This document shows positions 35,293 to 46,188 of a stretch of DNA of 61,291 nt, one piece after another. Position numbers and translations under genes: made by a program. Source of the DNA: Moraxella lacunata (GTDB lineage Bacteria > Pseudomonadota > Gammaproteobacteria > Pseudomonadales > Moraxellaceae); contig NZ_MXAN01000064.1 in the NCBI RefSeq assembly GCF_002027545.1, positions 1 through 61,291 of the forward strand, given 5' to 3'. The number at the start of each line of letters is the position of its first letter. Positions within the stretch are counted from its first letter, which is position 1. The notes below the pieces were generated by a model. It was not told the origin of the DNA, searched no databases, and saw nothing but the letters and a program-made list of their open reading frames with translations.

Positions 35293-36471
35293 TTAGAACT
35301 GCCACACCGCAACCAAGCCTTCACTGCTTTGGGTGTATAAACGGTTTTCTACTACTTGCAAACTGGTTAGCTGCCCTTTGGTGCTTGTACGGCTAATGAT
35401 TCTACCTGCATTGTCAAAGACATGCACCACGCCATCTAAATCACCCACCGCCACATGACTGCCGATGGTAACAGGGTTGGTCAGGCGACGATATTTTAAT
35501 TCACTATTTTCCCACAAGACATCGCCTGTCATCGCATCAAAGGCAACCACGTCGCCATGAATGCTTGTGCCAATGAGCTGATTACCCAACAGAGCAGGAG
35601 ATTTGGTGCTGGCAAGCTCGCTAACAAATAGAGTACGTCCTGCACTCATGTCAAACCCAGTCAACTGTCCGCTATAACTTGGTACATACAGATATTGACC
35701 TGCCACCAGTGGCGTGCCATCAACATCGCTCATGCGGTGGACTTGACTGCCACCGACCGCACGCCCCACCCGACGTGTCCACAGCGGTGTGCCTGCCTGT
35801 GGGTTGATGGCATGAATACGTCCATCTGCCGTGCCAAATAGTGCCGTGTTAGCATCCAAGCTGATGGGTGTTGCCGCACCACGCACGCTGACGGCAGGGT
35901 TTTGGGTGCTAAATTGCCACACTTGACTGCCATCATTGGCATTTAGAGCATAAATCACGCCATCGTTGGCAGAGACCATCACACGACCACTGCCGATAAG
36001 AGCAGGAGCAAGTGACGAGCTGGGCAAGCTTCGCTCCCACACCACGCTCCCTGTCGCTCCATCAAGTGCCACCACTTTACCCGAGCGAGTGCCAACCACC
36101 ACAAGTCTACCATCGGTTGCCACGCCACTACTGATGACATCGCCAACATTTACCGACCATGTCTGAGCATTGCCAGCAAAGGCACTGACCACACCTGTGC
36201 GACTGGCAGCGATGAGTGTACCACCCACAGAAGCCACTTGCAAATCCACCACGTCTTTTTTATTGGCGTTGCTACCCTTAAAACGTCCACCTGCTTGGGG
36301 CAATGAAAAACTGGCGACTTTATTTAAAACTACCACTTCATTATCAATCTTGACCAGTTTGGCAGGTTTATTCTCAGGAGCTTTACTGCGACTAAAACGG
36401 TCGCACCCTGTGGCAGTCAGTGCCAATACCGCCACACTTGCCACAGCCAAAGGTTTGGTGATGTGCTTCAT
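35293..36471 (-). CDS. bamB: Outer-membrane assembly lipoprotein BamB
   Basis: A 392-residue lipoprotein with lipobox ATGC (Cys23) and an eight-bladed PQQ-type beta-propeller. Blade repeats such as GSVVWERSL, GSQVWQFST, GTPLWTRRV and GDVLWENSEL are visible. It is part of the BAM complex that inserts beta-barrel proteins into the outer membrane. It follows yfgM as in the conserved hisS-yfgM-bamB order. Confidence 0.95.
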   Translation of the reverse strand: MKHITKPLAVASVAVLALTATGCDRFSRSKAPENKPAKLVKIDNEVVVLNKVASFSLPQAGGRFKGSNANKKDVVDLQVASVGGTLIAASRTGVVSAFAGNAQTWSVNVGDVISSGVATDGRLVVVGTRSGKVVALDGATGSVVWERSLPSSSLAPALIGSGRVMVSANDGVIYALNANDGSQVWQFSTQNPAVSVRGAATPISLDANTALFGTADGRIHAINPQAGTPLWTRRVGRAVGGSQVHRMSDVDGTPLVAGQYLYVPSYSGQLTGFDMSAGRTLFVSELASTKSPALLGNQLIGTSIHGDVVAFDAMTGDVLWENSELKYRRLTNPVTIGSHVAVGDLDGVVHVFDNAGRIISRTSTKGQLTSLQVVENRLYTQSSEGLVAVWQF

Positions 36472-36594
36472 ACGAATCCTTATTTGATTTGAATTTGATT
36501 ATGGTTAATACATCAGTTAAAACGCATTAATTTTAGCAAAGTTTTGTTTATCATGCGTTGATAAATGGTGTGTTTGTATTGCCACTTTGTGTCA

Positions 36595-37398
36595 TCACTC
36601 GCCACCGCCCTGCACAGTCTCACTCTCATTTGACAGTACATCATTTGCACCCACTGTTTGGGCATTGGCACTTGTCACGTCCGCATCAGCTTGGACTGGC
36701 GTTGCCACCACTTGGTGTTTGGGTGTGATGGGCGTTGGGGTCATGCCCAGTGCTTGCATTTTTAGGCTAAGCAGTGAGCGACTCTCGCCGCGCTCGGTCA
36801 GTCCATCCCATGCCAACTGATAGGCTTGCTTGGCATTGTCATTATCATTTTTTAAGACGTAAATATCCCCTAGAAGTTCTTGCTTTGAGCTCTCGAACGC
36901 CTTAGGAAACTCACCATTAACCACCGTCAAAGCCTCATCGGCATTACCTGCCGCCAATAATGACTGCCCCAGTCTTAGCTGAGTGATTGCGGTCAGTCCC
37001 TCATCATCCAAATCTATCTGACTTGCCTGTTTTAGGGTTGTCGCCGCCTCGGTGTGCTGACCGTTATCCGACTGATGGCGTGCCTTTATCATGAGAGCCT
37101 GCCATGCATAAGCGGTCTTGCCATGATTCGCCACAAGTTTATCAATATCAGCAAACAAAGCCTGTTGGTCCCTGGCTAATGCTTCTTTATCAGCTTGATG
37201 GACAAACACATCATTTTTCTCGGTGATTAGCGTGTAGCTATCGGCTGCCGCCGTGTCAATTTTGGCATAGTTTTTTTGATAAAAATCCCAGCCAAAATAC
37301 CCTGCCAACACCAAAATCACCGCCCACACGATTTTGTTGCCGTGCTGTTTTAGGGCGGACATGGCTTGTTTGTCATTTACTATCAGTTCATCGCTCAT
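36595..37398 (-). CDS. yfgM: YfgM-like ancillary SecYEG / TPR protein
   Basis: A 267-residue inner-membrane protein with one membrane helix (about residues 20-39, IVWAVILVLAGYFGWDFYQ) and a periplasmic TPR-like domain (AAATLKQASQ, ITQLRLGQSLLAAGNADEAL, KQELLGDIYVLKNDNDNAKQAY). The C-terminal 50 residues are a low-complexity, Thr/Val/Ala-rich tail. YfgM contacts SecYEG and periplasmic chaperones in Escherichia coli. Position between hisS and bamB is the family's normal one. Confidence 0.9.
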   Translation of the reverse strand: MSDELIVNDKQAMSALKQHGNKIVWAVILVLAGYFGWDFYQKNYAKIDTAAADSYTLITEKNDVFVHQADKEALARDQQALFADIDKLVANHGKTAYAWQALMIKARHQSDNGQHTEAATTLKQASQIDLDDEGLTAITQLRLGQSLLAAGNADEALTVVNGEFPKAFESSKQELLGDIYVLKNDNDNAKQAYQLAWDGLTERGESRSLLSLKMQALGMTPTPITPKHQVVATPVQADADVTSANAQTVGANDVLSNESETVQGGGE

Positions 37399-37527
37399 CT
37401 GCTAACTCTTAAAAATGCTTTTTAATGTTAAATCCAGTGTTATCAATGATTTAAAAGTCGTTAAATTGTCAACCAAACCATTAAACTTTTATAACACCGA
37501 CAATTTTAATCACAAATCTTATTCAAC

Positions 37528-38805
37528 TTACTCAAAATCAAAATCCGTCATCGCACGGCTTGTCTGCTCCCCTGTCGCCATATTTTTGACCGATAGGGTT
37601 TGATTGGCAACTTCATCATCGCCGATAATCACGGTAAATTTCGCCCCCGACTTGTCCGCCTTTTTCATTTGCGATTTTAGGCTGGTGGCGGACGCCATTT
37701 TGACACGCAAGTTAGGGCGGTATGTGCGTAGCTCATTGGCGTATAGCACGGCATTCATATACACGTTTTCGCTTGCCACGACAAACACATCGCAGTCGGC
37801 AGTATCGGCAATCGGGTTTACGGTTTCTATCAGCAACATCAAGCGTTCAAGCCCCATGGCAAAGCCCACCGCAGGTTCGCTCTGCTCAGGCTTACTCTTG
37901 ACGATGCCAACAAGCCCGTCATAACGCCCGCCACCGCACACAGTCGCCTGTGAGCCTAGTTTGTCCGTTACCCATTCAAAGACGGTTTTGTTATAGTAGT
38001 CAAGCCCACGCACAAGTTTTTGGTTGATGACAAAATCAATGCCAAGCGTGTGTAGGTAGTTTTGCACCTGCTCAAAATGCAAACGACTCTCCTCACCCAA
38101 AAAGTCAGACAACTTAGGCGCACCAAGCAAAATCGCCTGTGTCTGTTCATCCTTGCTGTCAAGCACTCGCAAAGGATTGGTGCTGACACGGCGTTGGCTG
38201 TCATCATCAAGTCCATCAAAATGAGCAGTCAGATATTCAACCAATGCTGTTTTATAAGCGATACGCTCATGAGCCTCACCAAGCGTGTTAAGCTCCAAGC
38301 TTACATGCTCAAAAACCCCAAGCCGTCTCCACATCATCGCCGTCATCGCAATCAGTTCAGCATCAGCATCAGGCAGCGGTGAACCGATGCTCTCTACCCC
38401 AAGCTGGGTAAACTGACGATATCGTCCTTTTTGTGGACGTTCATAGCGAAACATGGCTCCCATATACCATAATTTTGGTGTATCGCCACGGGTCAGATTA
38501 TGTTCTACTACCGCACGCACGCACCCTGCCGTTCCCTCGGGGCGTAGTGTAAATGATTTTTCATTCTCGTCTTTGCCTGTATTTTGATTGCCATGCACCA
38601 CACCAAACATCTCTTTTTCGACAATGTCGGTCGCCTCGCCCACACCACGAGCAAACAAATCTGTACTCTCTACCATAGGCAGACGAATTTGACCAAATCC
38701 ATAGGCATCCAACACTTGCATCAAAATATGCTCTACCTCTCGCCATTTGGCGGATTCGGCTGGCAAAATGTCATTAAAGCCACGGATGGCGGTAAGTTTA
38801 GTCAT
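37528..38805 (-). CDS. hisS: Histidyl-tRNA synthetase
   Basis: A 425-residue class II aminoacyl-tRNA synthetase. Motif 1 ([16 protein letters not shown]), motif 2 ([20 protein letters not shown]) and the histidine-binding signatures [16 protein letters not shown] and GGGRYDGL are present, followed by the C-terminal anticodon-binding domain. ATG 38805 ([12 protein letters not shown]) is chosen over an in-frame start 13 codons upstream. Copy C of the 93-bp repeat is 47 bp upstream of this start, in the leader. Confidence 0.96.
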   Translation of the reverse strand: MTKLTAIRGFNDILPAESAKWREVEHILMQVLDAYGFGQIRLPMVESTDLFARGVGEATDIVEKEMFGVVHGNQNTGKDENEKSFTLRPEGTAGCVRAVVEHNLTRGDTPKLWYMGAMFRYERPQKGRYRQFTQLGVESIGSPLPDADAELIAMTAMMWRRLGVFEHVSLELNTLGEAHERIAYKTALVEYLTAHFDGLDDDSQRRVSTNPLRVLDSKDEQTQAILLGAPKLSDFLGEESRLHFEQVQNYLHTLGIDFVINQKLVRGLDYYNKTVFEWVTDKLGSQATVCGGGRYDGLVGIVKSKPEQSEPAVGFAMGLERLMLLIETVNPIADTADCDVFVVASENVYMNAVLYANELRTYRPNLRVKMASATSLKSQMKKADKSGAKFTVIIGDDEVANQTLSVKNMATGEQTSRAMTDFDFE

Positions 38806-38851
38806 ATTTTTTCCCAAATCAGTTTTATCAAAAAGATATTTCAATTTATAT

Positions 38852-38944
38852 TAAATCTCTTTCCAAACTAAAAATAAACCCTTATAAGTATTGGGGTTGA
38901 AGTTTTTAAAAATCCATAAAAATCAGGGTTTGGAAAGAAGTCTA
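38852..38944 (+). mobile_element. 93-bp MITE-like repeat, copy C
   Basis: Identical to copy A at 8075-8167, including the flanking TA. It lies directly upstream of hisS and so may alter the hisS promoter or leader. Confidence 0.8.
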
Positions 38945-38975
38945 TTACAACATCATTTTCGTTATTAGTTAAAAA

Positions 38976-39827
38976 CTAAAACCACTTTTTAAATATTTTT
39001 TGATAAGTGCCATCACTTTTCATATCTAGGATGTGCTTATTCATGTCATTCATCATGTCCACATTTTCTTTATTTATCAAAAATCCATAAGATTGTTGTG
39101 GATAATCATAATCAATGGAAAAATATAAAGGGTCTTTTTTTGTTGAATATTTTGAATAAAAATAAGGCATGGCAACAGAATTACCAATGGCAATTTTAAC
39201 ATCATCTCTTAAAAGAGCCTGCACAGAAATCCAATCACTGACCGTATAATCTATGTTGGTATTGTCATGATTATTTTCATAATCTTTGACTATGGTGAAT
39301 GTGGTTTGCATTGAATCTTCTTTAACAGCTGTATAATTCTTATCAATATCCTCCAATTTCTTGATTTTGGGATTTTTGCTCAGTAAAGTTATTGGATAAA
39401 CATCCAAATAAGAGTTGGTCATATTATATTTTTGAGTTCGTTCTTTGCTAATCTCAATACCTGCAATCATGTCTATCTCTTTATCATTCATGCCATTAAA
39501 AAGGTCATCTCTTGGCTGATATTCATATTGAAAATTATAATCAGAACGTTCATCTATTTCTTTTAAAATGTCATACTCAAAACCTTGAATACCCCCCTTT
39601 TCGTCAATAAAAATCAGTGGTGCATTACCAGTTGAAGATGACATAAGACCCACTTTAACATCAAGAGATGATTTTTGGGCAGATGGTTTTTGGATGGTAT
39701 TGGCATCAACATTAATGCTTGATTGTTTATTTTCATCATTCTTTAATGAATTGTCAGCATTAGAACAAGAAGCCATCAATAAAGAACATGATAAAACTGT
39801 CATGAATGATGATATATTTTTTTTCAT
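38976..39827 (-). CDS. Orphan family-3 substrate-binding lipoprotein
   Basis: A 283-residue lipoprotein (lipobox MASC, Cys21) with the fold of amino-acid-binding proteins of ABC importers: VGLMSSSTGNAPLIFIDEKGG...GFEYDILKEI, MIAGIEISKERTQKYNMTNSY, and the C-terminal KSDGTYQKIFKKWF. No permease or ATPase gene adjoins it, so it may serve a transporter elsewhere or act as a sensor. It lies with a YceI-like gene in an accessory insertion between hisS and ispG. Ligand unknown, probably a polar amino acid. Confidence 0.85.
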   Translation of the reverse strand: MKKNISSFMTVLSCSLLMASCSNADNSLKNDENKQSSINVDANTIQKPSAQKSSLDVKVGLMSSSTGNAPLIFIDEKGGIQGFEYDILKEIDERSDYNFQYEYQPRDDLFNGMNDKEIDMIAGIEISKERTQKYNMTNSYLDVYPITLLSKNPKIKKLEDIDKNYTAVKEDSMQTTFTIVKDYENNHDNTNIDYTVSDWISVQALLRDDVKIAIGNSVAMPYFYSKYSTKKDPLYFSIDYDYPQQSYGFLINKENVDMMNDMNKHILDMKSDGTYQKIFKKWF

Positions 39828-40006
39828 AAAATAAATTCCAAAAAGTAAGAGTCATTAAATGCACAGAAATACGAGATAAACATTTATAAATCATCGTATG
39901 ATTGGGTTACATTATTGTCTTAGGGCGTTATTAAGGCATAAAATTTTATATCAATATGACCAATTAGGTGCAAAGTCATTTTATGTATGATTTGACCAAA
40001 TATCAT

Positions 40007-40681
40007 TTAAGGTTTTTTAAATTTTCCTTGAAATTTGACTGGCACCAAATAACTGATGCTCTTTAAATCCATCACCTCTGTTAAGCTATTTAAGCCCTGC
40101 ATCATTTCAAGTTCTAGCAGATTTATATGCACAGGCTCTTGTGTCATCACATTTATTGTATTGTCATCCAACTTTATGATTTTAAGGGAAGCCTCGGTTT
40201 GTATTGTCTTGCCATGAAAAGAGATGGTCAATGGCTGTACTTTACTTGCTTCTTCATGAACACCAAGAGCATTTATCCAGTCATGATCCATTTGGGATTG
40301 AATCTCTACCTTTGGAAATCTTGCTGTCTCAAAAAGCCATTCTTTAATTCTTTGGTCTCTGATAGAGATGTCTGTATCAACACTGTCAAGCTCTATCTCC
40401 ATTTTTAGGTTACCTTGCTTATCCAAATAGCCAGAATAGGTATTAAAAACACCCTCCTCGACAATGTCATTATCATTCTTATCGGTCTTTGTGCTATAAA
40501 ATCTAATGTCCGCCTCTTCTAAAATCCAATGAGATAAGGCATTTGACTTCTCTGTCATTTGGACACCATGCGGGGGGTTACTCTCCACAGCAGGCTGTTC
40601 GGCAAAATTTTCTTCTTTGGCACAACCATACATGCCAAATGATAGGATAAGAATACCCAAAACAAAAGTATGTTTCATCAC
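40007..40681 (-). CDS. YceI-like lipoprotein
   Basis: A 224-residue lipoprotein (lipobox MYGC, Cys20). The mature part resembles the YceI lipocalin-like fold: SGYLDKQGNLKMEIELDSVDTDI, IKEWLFETARFPKVEIQSQ and a C-terminal SYLVPVKFQGKFK strand. YceI proteins bind isoprenoid-like lipids in the periplasm. Adjacent to ispG (isoprenoid synthesis), which is suggestive but may be coincidence. AT-rich. Confidence 0.78.
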   Translation of the reverse strand: MMKHTFVLGILILSFGMYGCAKEENFAEQPAVESNPPHGVQMTEKSNALSHWILEEADIRFYSTKTDKNDNDIVEEGVFNTYSGYLDKQGNLKMEIELDSVDTDISIRDQRIKEWLFETARFPKVEIQSQMDHDWINALGVHEEASKVQPLTISFHGKTIQTEASLKIIKLDDNTINVMTQEPVHINLLELEMMQGLNSLTEVMDLKSISYLVPVKFQGKFKKP

Positions 40682-40812
40682 ATTACCTCATATAAAAACA
40701 TAAAATTAAAAAAATAATCTATTAAAGTCGGCAAGAGCATTTATGTATCGGAGAATATCCATCATTAACAAATGCAAAATGCAAGCGTGCCTTAAAATGC
40801 CAAATGATAATT

Positions 40813-41928
40813 TTATTGAGCCACTCTAACAATCTCATTGGCTCGTTTATCTGCCAACTCTTTGGCTTTTTCACGCACCATTTGTTCTATTTCGTCCACC
40901 AAATTTTTGGTATCAATCAAATGGCTTTTTTGTCCCATTTTATACACCAGTGAATTTGGACTTGCCCCCACCACGCCAATGGTTGCTTCTTTGGCTTCCC
41001 CTGGCCCATTGACTTTACAGCCGATGACCGACAAATCAAGCGGTTCTCTGATGTCTTCTAGGCGAGATTCTAGCTCATTCATGACCTTGATGACGTCAAA
41101 TTCTTGACGACTACAAGACGGACAAGCGATAAAGTTTACACCATTGGAGCGAATGTTTAGCGATTTTAAAATATCAAAACCGATTTTAATCTCCTCCTCA
41201 GGCGGACTTGCCAAGGATATTCGCATGGTATCGCCAATGCCGTCAAGCAAAAGACCGCCTAGGGCAATGGCGGATTTTACCGTGCCTGTACGATACACGC
41301 CTGCTTCGGTAACACCCAAATGCAACGGGCAATCCACCTCCGCCGAGATAAGCCGATAAGCGTCCAAGGTTAAAAAGACGTTAGACGCCTTGACCGAGAT
41401 TTTGTAGTCTTGAAAGTTGAGTTTTTCTAAAATATCAATATGGCGTAATGCCGACTCCAACATGGCTTGCCCTGTCGGTTCACCATATTTTTTTTGCAAA
41501 TCCTTTTCAAGCGAGCCTGCATTGACCCCAATACGGATAGGCACGTTATGATGTCTGGCACAAGCCACCACTTCACGCACCTTTTGGTCGTTGCCGATGT
41601 TACCAGGGTTAATGCGTAGGCAATCCGCCCCTACGTCCGCCACCGCTAGGGCGATTTTATAATCAAAATGAATGTCAGCGATGAGCGGAATGTTTACCTG
41701 TTTTTTGATTTGGGCGAACGCCTCCACAGACTCCATGGTAGGCGTGGATACTCTCATCAAATCCGCCCCTGCGTCCATACAGCGTCGTATCTGGGCGACT
41801 GTGGCATCCACATCGCAAGTGTTGGTGTTGGTCATGCTCTGCACGCTGATGGGGGCGTTGCCACCGATGGCGACATTACCAACCATAATTTGACGAGTGG
41901 GGCGACGTTTGATGGGACTGTGGTGCAT
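40813..41928 (-). CDS. ispG: 4-hydroxy-3-methylbut-2-enyl diphosphate synthase (IspG)
   Basis: A 371-residue [4Fe-4S] enzyme of the MEP isoprenoid pathway. It has the [19 protein letters not shown] start, TIM-barrel motifs [23 protein letters not shown] and [11 protein letters not shown], and the cluster ligands in [12 protein letters not shown] and NGPGE. It starts 10 bp after rodZ, matching the pilF-rodZ-ispG order of gammaproteobacteria. Confidence 0.96.
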   Translation of the reverse strand: MHHSPIKRRPTRQIMVGNVAIGGNAPISVQSMTNTNTCDVDATVAQIRRCMDAGADLMRVSTPTMESVEAFAQIKKQVNIPLIADIHFDYKIALAVADVGADCLRINPGNIGNDQKVREVVACARHHNVPIRIGVNAGSLEKDLQKKYGEPTGQAMLESALRHIDILEKLNFQDYKISVKASNVFLTLDAYRLISAEVDCPLHLGVTEAGVYRTGTVKSAIALGGLLLDGIGDTMRISLASPPEEEIKIGFDILKSLNIRSNGVNFIACPSCSRQEFDVIKVMNELESRLEDIREPLDLSVIGCKVNGPGEAKEATIGVVGASPNSLVYKMGQKSHLIDTKNLVDEIEQMVREKAKELADKRANEIVRVAQ

Positions 41929-41938
41929 GATAACTCGC

Positions 41939-42748
41939 TTATTGTAGCGTTAAAGTGGCTTTGCCATTTTGGGTATGCTCACCCAAACGAATGGGGCGTT
42001 GATTAAAATTCAAATCTACCTGTGCAGGATTGTCAATCTCAATGGTAAACGGTGTCTCGCCCTTTAACTGATAACCGCCACGAGACTGCAAGCCCTGCAT
42101 CAGGACATTGCCATTTTTGTCGGTGATTTTGATGTTCACATCGCCCTTTGACCAGATGTCAATCACGCCTTGTCCTGCCACGGCTTGGGTGGTAGGTTCG
42201 CCATCATTTGTACCTAAATTTAATGCCGAACCCGACGCACCGACCGCCGCTCCTTGGGCTTGCTCGCTTGGATTTAGTATTTGTGTTTGGGCAGTTGGGT
42301 TTATTTCATCTGACCTGTCTATGGCACTGGATATGATTTTTAATAACACAAAACCAAAAATTACCAAAGCAATCACCCCTGCAATGAGCCACGGATTAAA
42401 CCGCATGCCCCCACGCCCACGCTCAATCGTCCCCATGGGTGCCAGTGGTGCCTTGATGTCATTGACACTCTTGGTGCGTTTGCTCTCAGGATAGATACTC
42501 TCAAATTCTCGAGCGAATTCATCAGCATCAAGCCCCAAAAACTTGGCATAGTTCACCACAAATCCCCGAGCAAAAGCGAACTGGGGCAGAGCATCAAAAT
42601 TCTCTTCTTCCATCGCCTGTACGTGGCGTTTTAGGATGTTAAGCTCGCCTGCCGCCGCATCTAGTGAGTAGCCCCGAGACGTTCTGGCACTTCTTAGCTT
42701 ACCGCCAAAACCTGTGTTTGATGCTGGTTTGTCGTTGGTTTGGCTCAC
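41939..42748 (-). CDS. rodZ: RodZ-like cytoskeleton protein
   Basis: A 269-residue protein with an N-terminal helix-turn-helix ([39 protein letters not shown]), a single membrane helix near residues 124-142 ([20 protein letters not shown]) and a periplasmic DUF4115-type domain with [16 protein letters not shown]. RodZ links MreB to the envelope and shapes the cell. In this genus it may retain a different role where cells are coccoid. It overlaps pilF by 4 bp. Confidence 0.9.
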   Translation of the reverse strand: MSQTNDKPASNTGFGGKLRSARTSRGYSLDAAAGELNILKRHVQAMEEENFDALPQFAFARGFVVNYAKFLGLDADEFAREFESIYPESKRTKSVNDIKAPLAPMGTIERGRGGMRFNPWLIAGVIALVIFGFVLLKIISSAIDRSDEINPTAQTQILNPSEQAQGAAVGASGSALNLGTNDGEPTTQAVAGQGVIDIWSKGDVNIKITDKNGNVLMQGLQSRGGYQLKGETPFTIEIDNPAQVDLNFNQRPIRLGEHTQNGKATLTLQ

Positions 42749-43572
42749 TGTAATGCTCCCGTTGGATTATTTAGCCATTGTTTTAGTTTTTTCGCTTCAT
42801 CAGACAGTGGATACTGCGACAAAAGCTGACTGGATAATCGCTGAATTTCTTGGCGATTGTTTTGTAAAATATTTAGGCGGATGCCTTGATATATCAAGCG
42901 TGGGGGTATGGGCTGGTTGTGTAGCTGTGCCATCGCTCTTAGGTCGTCAAAATACTCTTTGGCTTTTAGCGATTCACGCCTGTTAATCAAGATGTCAATC
43001 ATCTCCATCTTTGCCACGACCGCCCCACGCTCGGTTTCCATCGCTTTGTTAAACGCCGCTTCTGCCGCCGCTGGGTTGTTCATTTTAAGATAAGTCAGAC
43101 CTAGGTTTTCTAATGCACCCACACGGTTACGATAGCCCAGCGTACTGCCTGCGATATTAAACTGCTCAATCGCTTCTTGATGACGTCCAAGCTCAGACAG
43201 ATATACCCCATAGTTATTGCGTGCTTGGGTAAAATTCGGATCCAAGCTAATCGCCCTTTTAAAATACTCTTCGGCTTTGGCGACATTGCTGGGACTGCCC
43301 TCTATTTTGAGCAAGTTGCCCATCATATCATAAGCAGGGGCATAATTTGGCTGTGCCTCTATCGCTTCATCCAACTGTCTTTTGGCAGTATCCAGCTGTC
43401 TTTGGGCGATATACTGCCCTGCCAAAGCGGTGCGTGCTTGGGCAAGCTCCATCTTATCACGTTTACGTTGTGATGGGTCAGTACCTTGATAGACCGATGT
43501 TGTGTTTTGTGAAGTGCTTTGACAGCCCGTTAATAAAACAGCCAACGCCATCGATATGACTAAATATTTCAT
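42745..43572 (-). CDS. pilF: Type IV pilus biogenesis lipoprotein PilF/PilW
   Basis: A 275-residue TPR lipoprotein (lipobox LTGC, Cys17) with about six TPRs, e.g. AIEAQPNYAPAYDMMGNLL, AISLDPNFTQARNNYGVYL and AIEQFNIAGS. It is the outer-membrane pilotin for the PilQ secretin. ATG 43572 (MKYLVISMAL) is used in preference to an upstream start because the signal peptide begins there. Gene order rlmN-pilF-rodZ-ispG is the conserved one. Confidence 0.92.
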   Translation of the reverse strand: MKYLVISMALAVLLTGCQSTSQNTTSVYQGTDPSQRKRDKMELAQARTALAGQYIAQRQLDTAKRQLDEAIEAQPNYAPAYDMMGNLLKIEGSPSNVAKAEEYFKRAISLDPNFTQARNNYGVYLSELGRHQEAIEQFNIAGSTLGYRNRVGALENLGLTYLKMNNPAAAEAAFNKAMETERGAVVAKMEMIDILINRRESLKAKEYFDDLRAMAQLHNQPIPPRLIYQGIRLNILQNNRQEIQRLSSQLLSQYPLSDEAKKLKQWLNNPTGALQ

Positions 43573-43888
43573 GACCTTACCATAATTACCATAATAAACA
43601 GTTACATAAGTCGTGCCATCTTTGCATTGATGGTGCAAGAGTCAAATCCATACTGACAACCATCCAAGACTTGCACGCTTTTGATACAAACACGGCAGAC
43701 AAATAATCGCCATTCTAACAATTATCAACAATTTTTGCCAATGTTTTTGCCCTTTTCCCGCCAAAATATTGCCATTTCATCAGATTTTCACAAAAATCAA
43801 TAACAACATGGGATAAAATGCCTTTATTTCACGCCCAAACACCTTTTTAACAAAGCCCTTTTTGATAAAATAAACCATCATTGGCAAA
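43573..43888. other. Intergenic region between rlmN and pilF
   Basis: About 316 bp with no credible gene. It should hold the pilF promoter or rlmN read-through; AT-rich stretches near 43700-43745 could serve as promoter elements, but nothing decisive is seen. A short CCATC/GATGG hairpin is near 43616-43633. Confidence 0.4.
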
Positions 43889-45076
43889 TCATGCTTGACG
43901 TTTTTCAATGCTCTCTTGCCATTTTTTGGCTCGCCGTGTTCTGTCCGCCACTTGCCCAACAAGCTGACCGCACGCAGCATCAATGTCATCGCCACGAGTT
44001 TGGCGGACGGTGCAGACAAATCCTGCTTGATTTAGGATATTGCTAAACGCATGAATGCGGTTATTGCTTGAGCGTCCATAAGGAGCGTGGGCAAAGGGGT
44101 TAAAGGGGATTAAGTTGATTTTGCTTGGCAAATCCGCCAGTAGTGCCACCAATTCATGAGCGTGTTTGTCGCTGTCATTTACCCCGTGTAGCATGACATA
44201 TTCAATGGTAACGTGTTTTTTGTGTCGTGGATTTTCATCATAAACATACGCCTTGGCAGCTTTTATGAGTTCAGCCAAAGGATATTTTTTATTGATGGGT
44301 ACAAGTTCATTTCTTAGCTCATCATTGGGGGCGTGCAAGCTAATAGCAAGAGCGACATCAATGTCTTTTGCCAACTCATACATTTTTGGCACAATACCAG
44401 AAGTAGAAAGCGTAACTCGGCGTTTGGATAAGCCAAAGGCATGGTCATCAAGCATAAGGCTCATGCTCGCCACGACAGGGTCGTAGTTTAATAGTGGCTC
44501 GCCCATGCCCATCATCACGACATTGGTAACACGGTTTTCACGCTCGGTCGGGGCAACGCCCTGCATATAGGACTGATTGGCAACCCACAACTGCCCGATA
44601 ATCTCGCTTGCGGTCAAATCCCGCTCAAAACCTTGTTTACCTGTACTACAAAATGAGCAGTCCAACGCACAGCCGACCTGACTAGATACGCACAAGGTCT
44701 TACGCCCAAACTGTTTGCCATCTTCGGCAGGGATTAGCACTGTCTCAACGAGCGAACCGCCCGCCACTTCAAACACCCATTTACGAGTACCATCTTCGCT
44801 AAACTGCTTGAATTTGACCGTGGGTGGCACAACGCACGCAACTTTATCAAGTTTCGCTTGCAAGGCTTTGGATAGGTTGGTCATCTCAAAAAAATCAGTA
44901 ACGCCAAACTGATAAATCCACTTCATCACCTGAGTGGCACGAAACGACTTTTCACCCATACCCACAAAAAATTGGGAAAGTTCATCTTTTGACATGCCCA
45001 AAAGATTGGTTTTTTGGTTTTTTTTGTCAAAGGTGGTTGTATCGGGGGTGTAAACAACAGGGATTTTGGCGGTCAT
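43889..45076 (-). CDS. rlmN: 23S rRNA/tRNA adenine-C2 methyltransferase RlmN
   Basis: A 395-residue radical-SAM enzyme that methylates A2503 of 23S rRNA and A37 of some tRNAs. The cluster motif [14 protein letters not shown] near residue 130 and the catalytic Cys near the C-terminus ([19 protein letters not shown]) are both present, along with [10 protein letters not shown]. Full family length. Confidence 0.96.
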   Translation of the reverse strand: MTAKIPVVYTPDTTTFDKKNQKTNLLGMSKDELSQFFVGMGEKSFRATQVMKWIYQFGVTDFFEMTNLSKALQAKLDKVACVVPPTVKFKQFSEDGTRKWVFEVAGGSLVETVLIPAEDGKQFGRKTLCVSSQVGCALDCSFCSTGKQGFERDLTASEIIGQLWVANQSYMQGVAPTERENRVTNVVMMGMGEPLLNYDPVVASMSLMLDDHAFGLSKRRVTLSTSGIVPKMYELAKDIDVALAISLHAPNDELRNELVPINKKYPLAELIKAAKAYVYDENPRHKKHVTIEYVMLHGVNDSDKHAHELVALLADLPSKINLIPFNPFAHAPYGRSSNNRIHAFSNILNQAGFVCTVRQTRGDDIDAACGQLVGQVADRTRRAKKWQESIEKRQA

Positions 45077-45206
45077 GGTATTGTTTTTTTAAAAATTAAC
45101 CGCTTATTATACAAAAAAAATCCGATAAAGTCATGAATTTAACAGGTAATTTTGGCAAATTTTGTTATAATGACGTTTTTCATTTTCTAAACCATAAGGA
45201 AACCCC

Positions 45207-46123
45207 ATGTACCAACTTGTCGCCATTGGTAACGCTCTTCTTGATACCGAATTTAAACTCACCGATGAGATTTTGACCCAAACAGGACTCACCAAAAGCA
45301 ACATGACCCTTGCTAACACAGACGAGCAGACCGCTTTGTTTGATATTTTAAACACGCATGGGCTAACACCTGCCAAGCAAGCAGGGGGCGGTTCGGCGGG
45401 CAATACGGTGGCATGCTTTTCAGCACTGGGTGGCACGTCCTTTTACTGCTGCCGAGTGGGGCATGACAAACGTGGGGCGTTCTATCTATCCGACATGGCA
45501 AACATGGGCGTGGCGATAGACGGTAGTAAAGCCGAAGTGGCAGGGGCGACCGGTACTTGTGCGGTATTAGTTACCGATGACGGTGAACGCACCATGCAGA
45601 CCAATCTGGCGGTAAGTGGCGACATTGACGAGAGCAACGTGGATTTTGATGTGTTGGCTGGGGCAAAATACCTATATCTAGAAGGCTATCTTGCCATGAC
45701 TCCGTCCGTACAAAATGCCATTGGCAAACTGTGCCAAACCGCCAAAGCACAAGGGGTCAAAATCGTGGTGAGCTTTGCTGACCCTGCGGTGGTTCGCTTT
45801 GCCAAAGACGGTGTAATGGCGTGGCTTATGGACGGTGTGGACATGATATTTTGCAACATGGACGAAGCCAAACTCTTTGCCGAGACGGACGATGACATAA
45901 AGACAGCGTTCGCCTGTATGATGTCCCGCCTGCGGACGTGGTGGACACCAACGGGGCGGGCGATAACTTTGCAGGGGCGTTCTTATATGCCTTAGCACAA
46001 GGGGCGGATTATGGGGCGTGCGTGGCATTGGCAGGAGCGGTGGCAAGCCGTGTGGTGAGCCAGTTTGGGGCAAGACTACCCAAAGCAGAGTATGGTTTAA
46101 TTAAACAGACGGTTTTGGGATAA
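45207..46123 (+). pseudogene. Adenosine kinase-like PfkB sugar kinase, frameshifted
   Basis: The first frame (45207-45995) encodes a ribokinase-type protein starting MYQLVAIGNALLDTEFKL with GGGSAGNTVACFSALGG, but after about residue 235 (TDDDIKTAF) it runs into unrelated sequence. The essential C-terminal anion-hole/catalytic motif DTNGAGDNFAGAFLY is in another frame (45938-46123). The intact family is about 330 residues; the pieces total about 305, so roughly 25-30 residues were lost by a deletion that also shifted the frame. The protein should be inactive. Confidence 0.85.
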
Positions 46124-46188
46124 ATCTAAAATTTGATATGAATCTAAAAGGCGGGCAAAGTTCCGCTTTTTTAATAGGTACAAACACC

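Noticed and set aside
42714..43559. Plus-strand frames under rodZ and pilF
   Set aside because: Shadows of well-supported minus-strand genes with TPR and HTH motifs.
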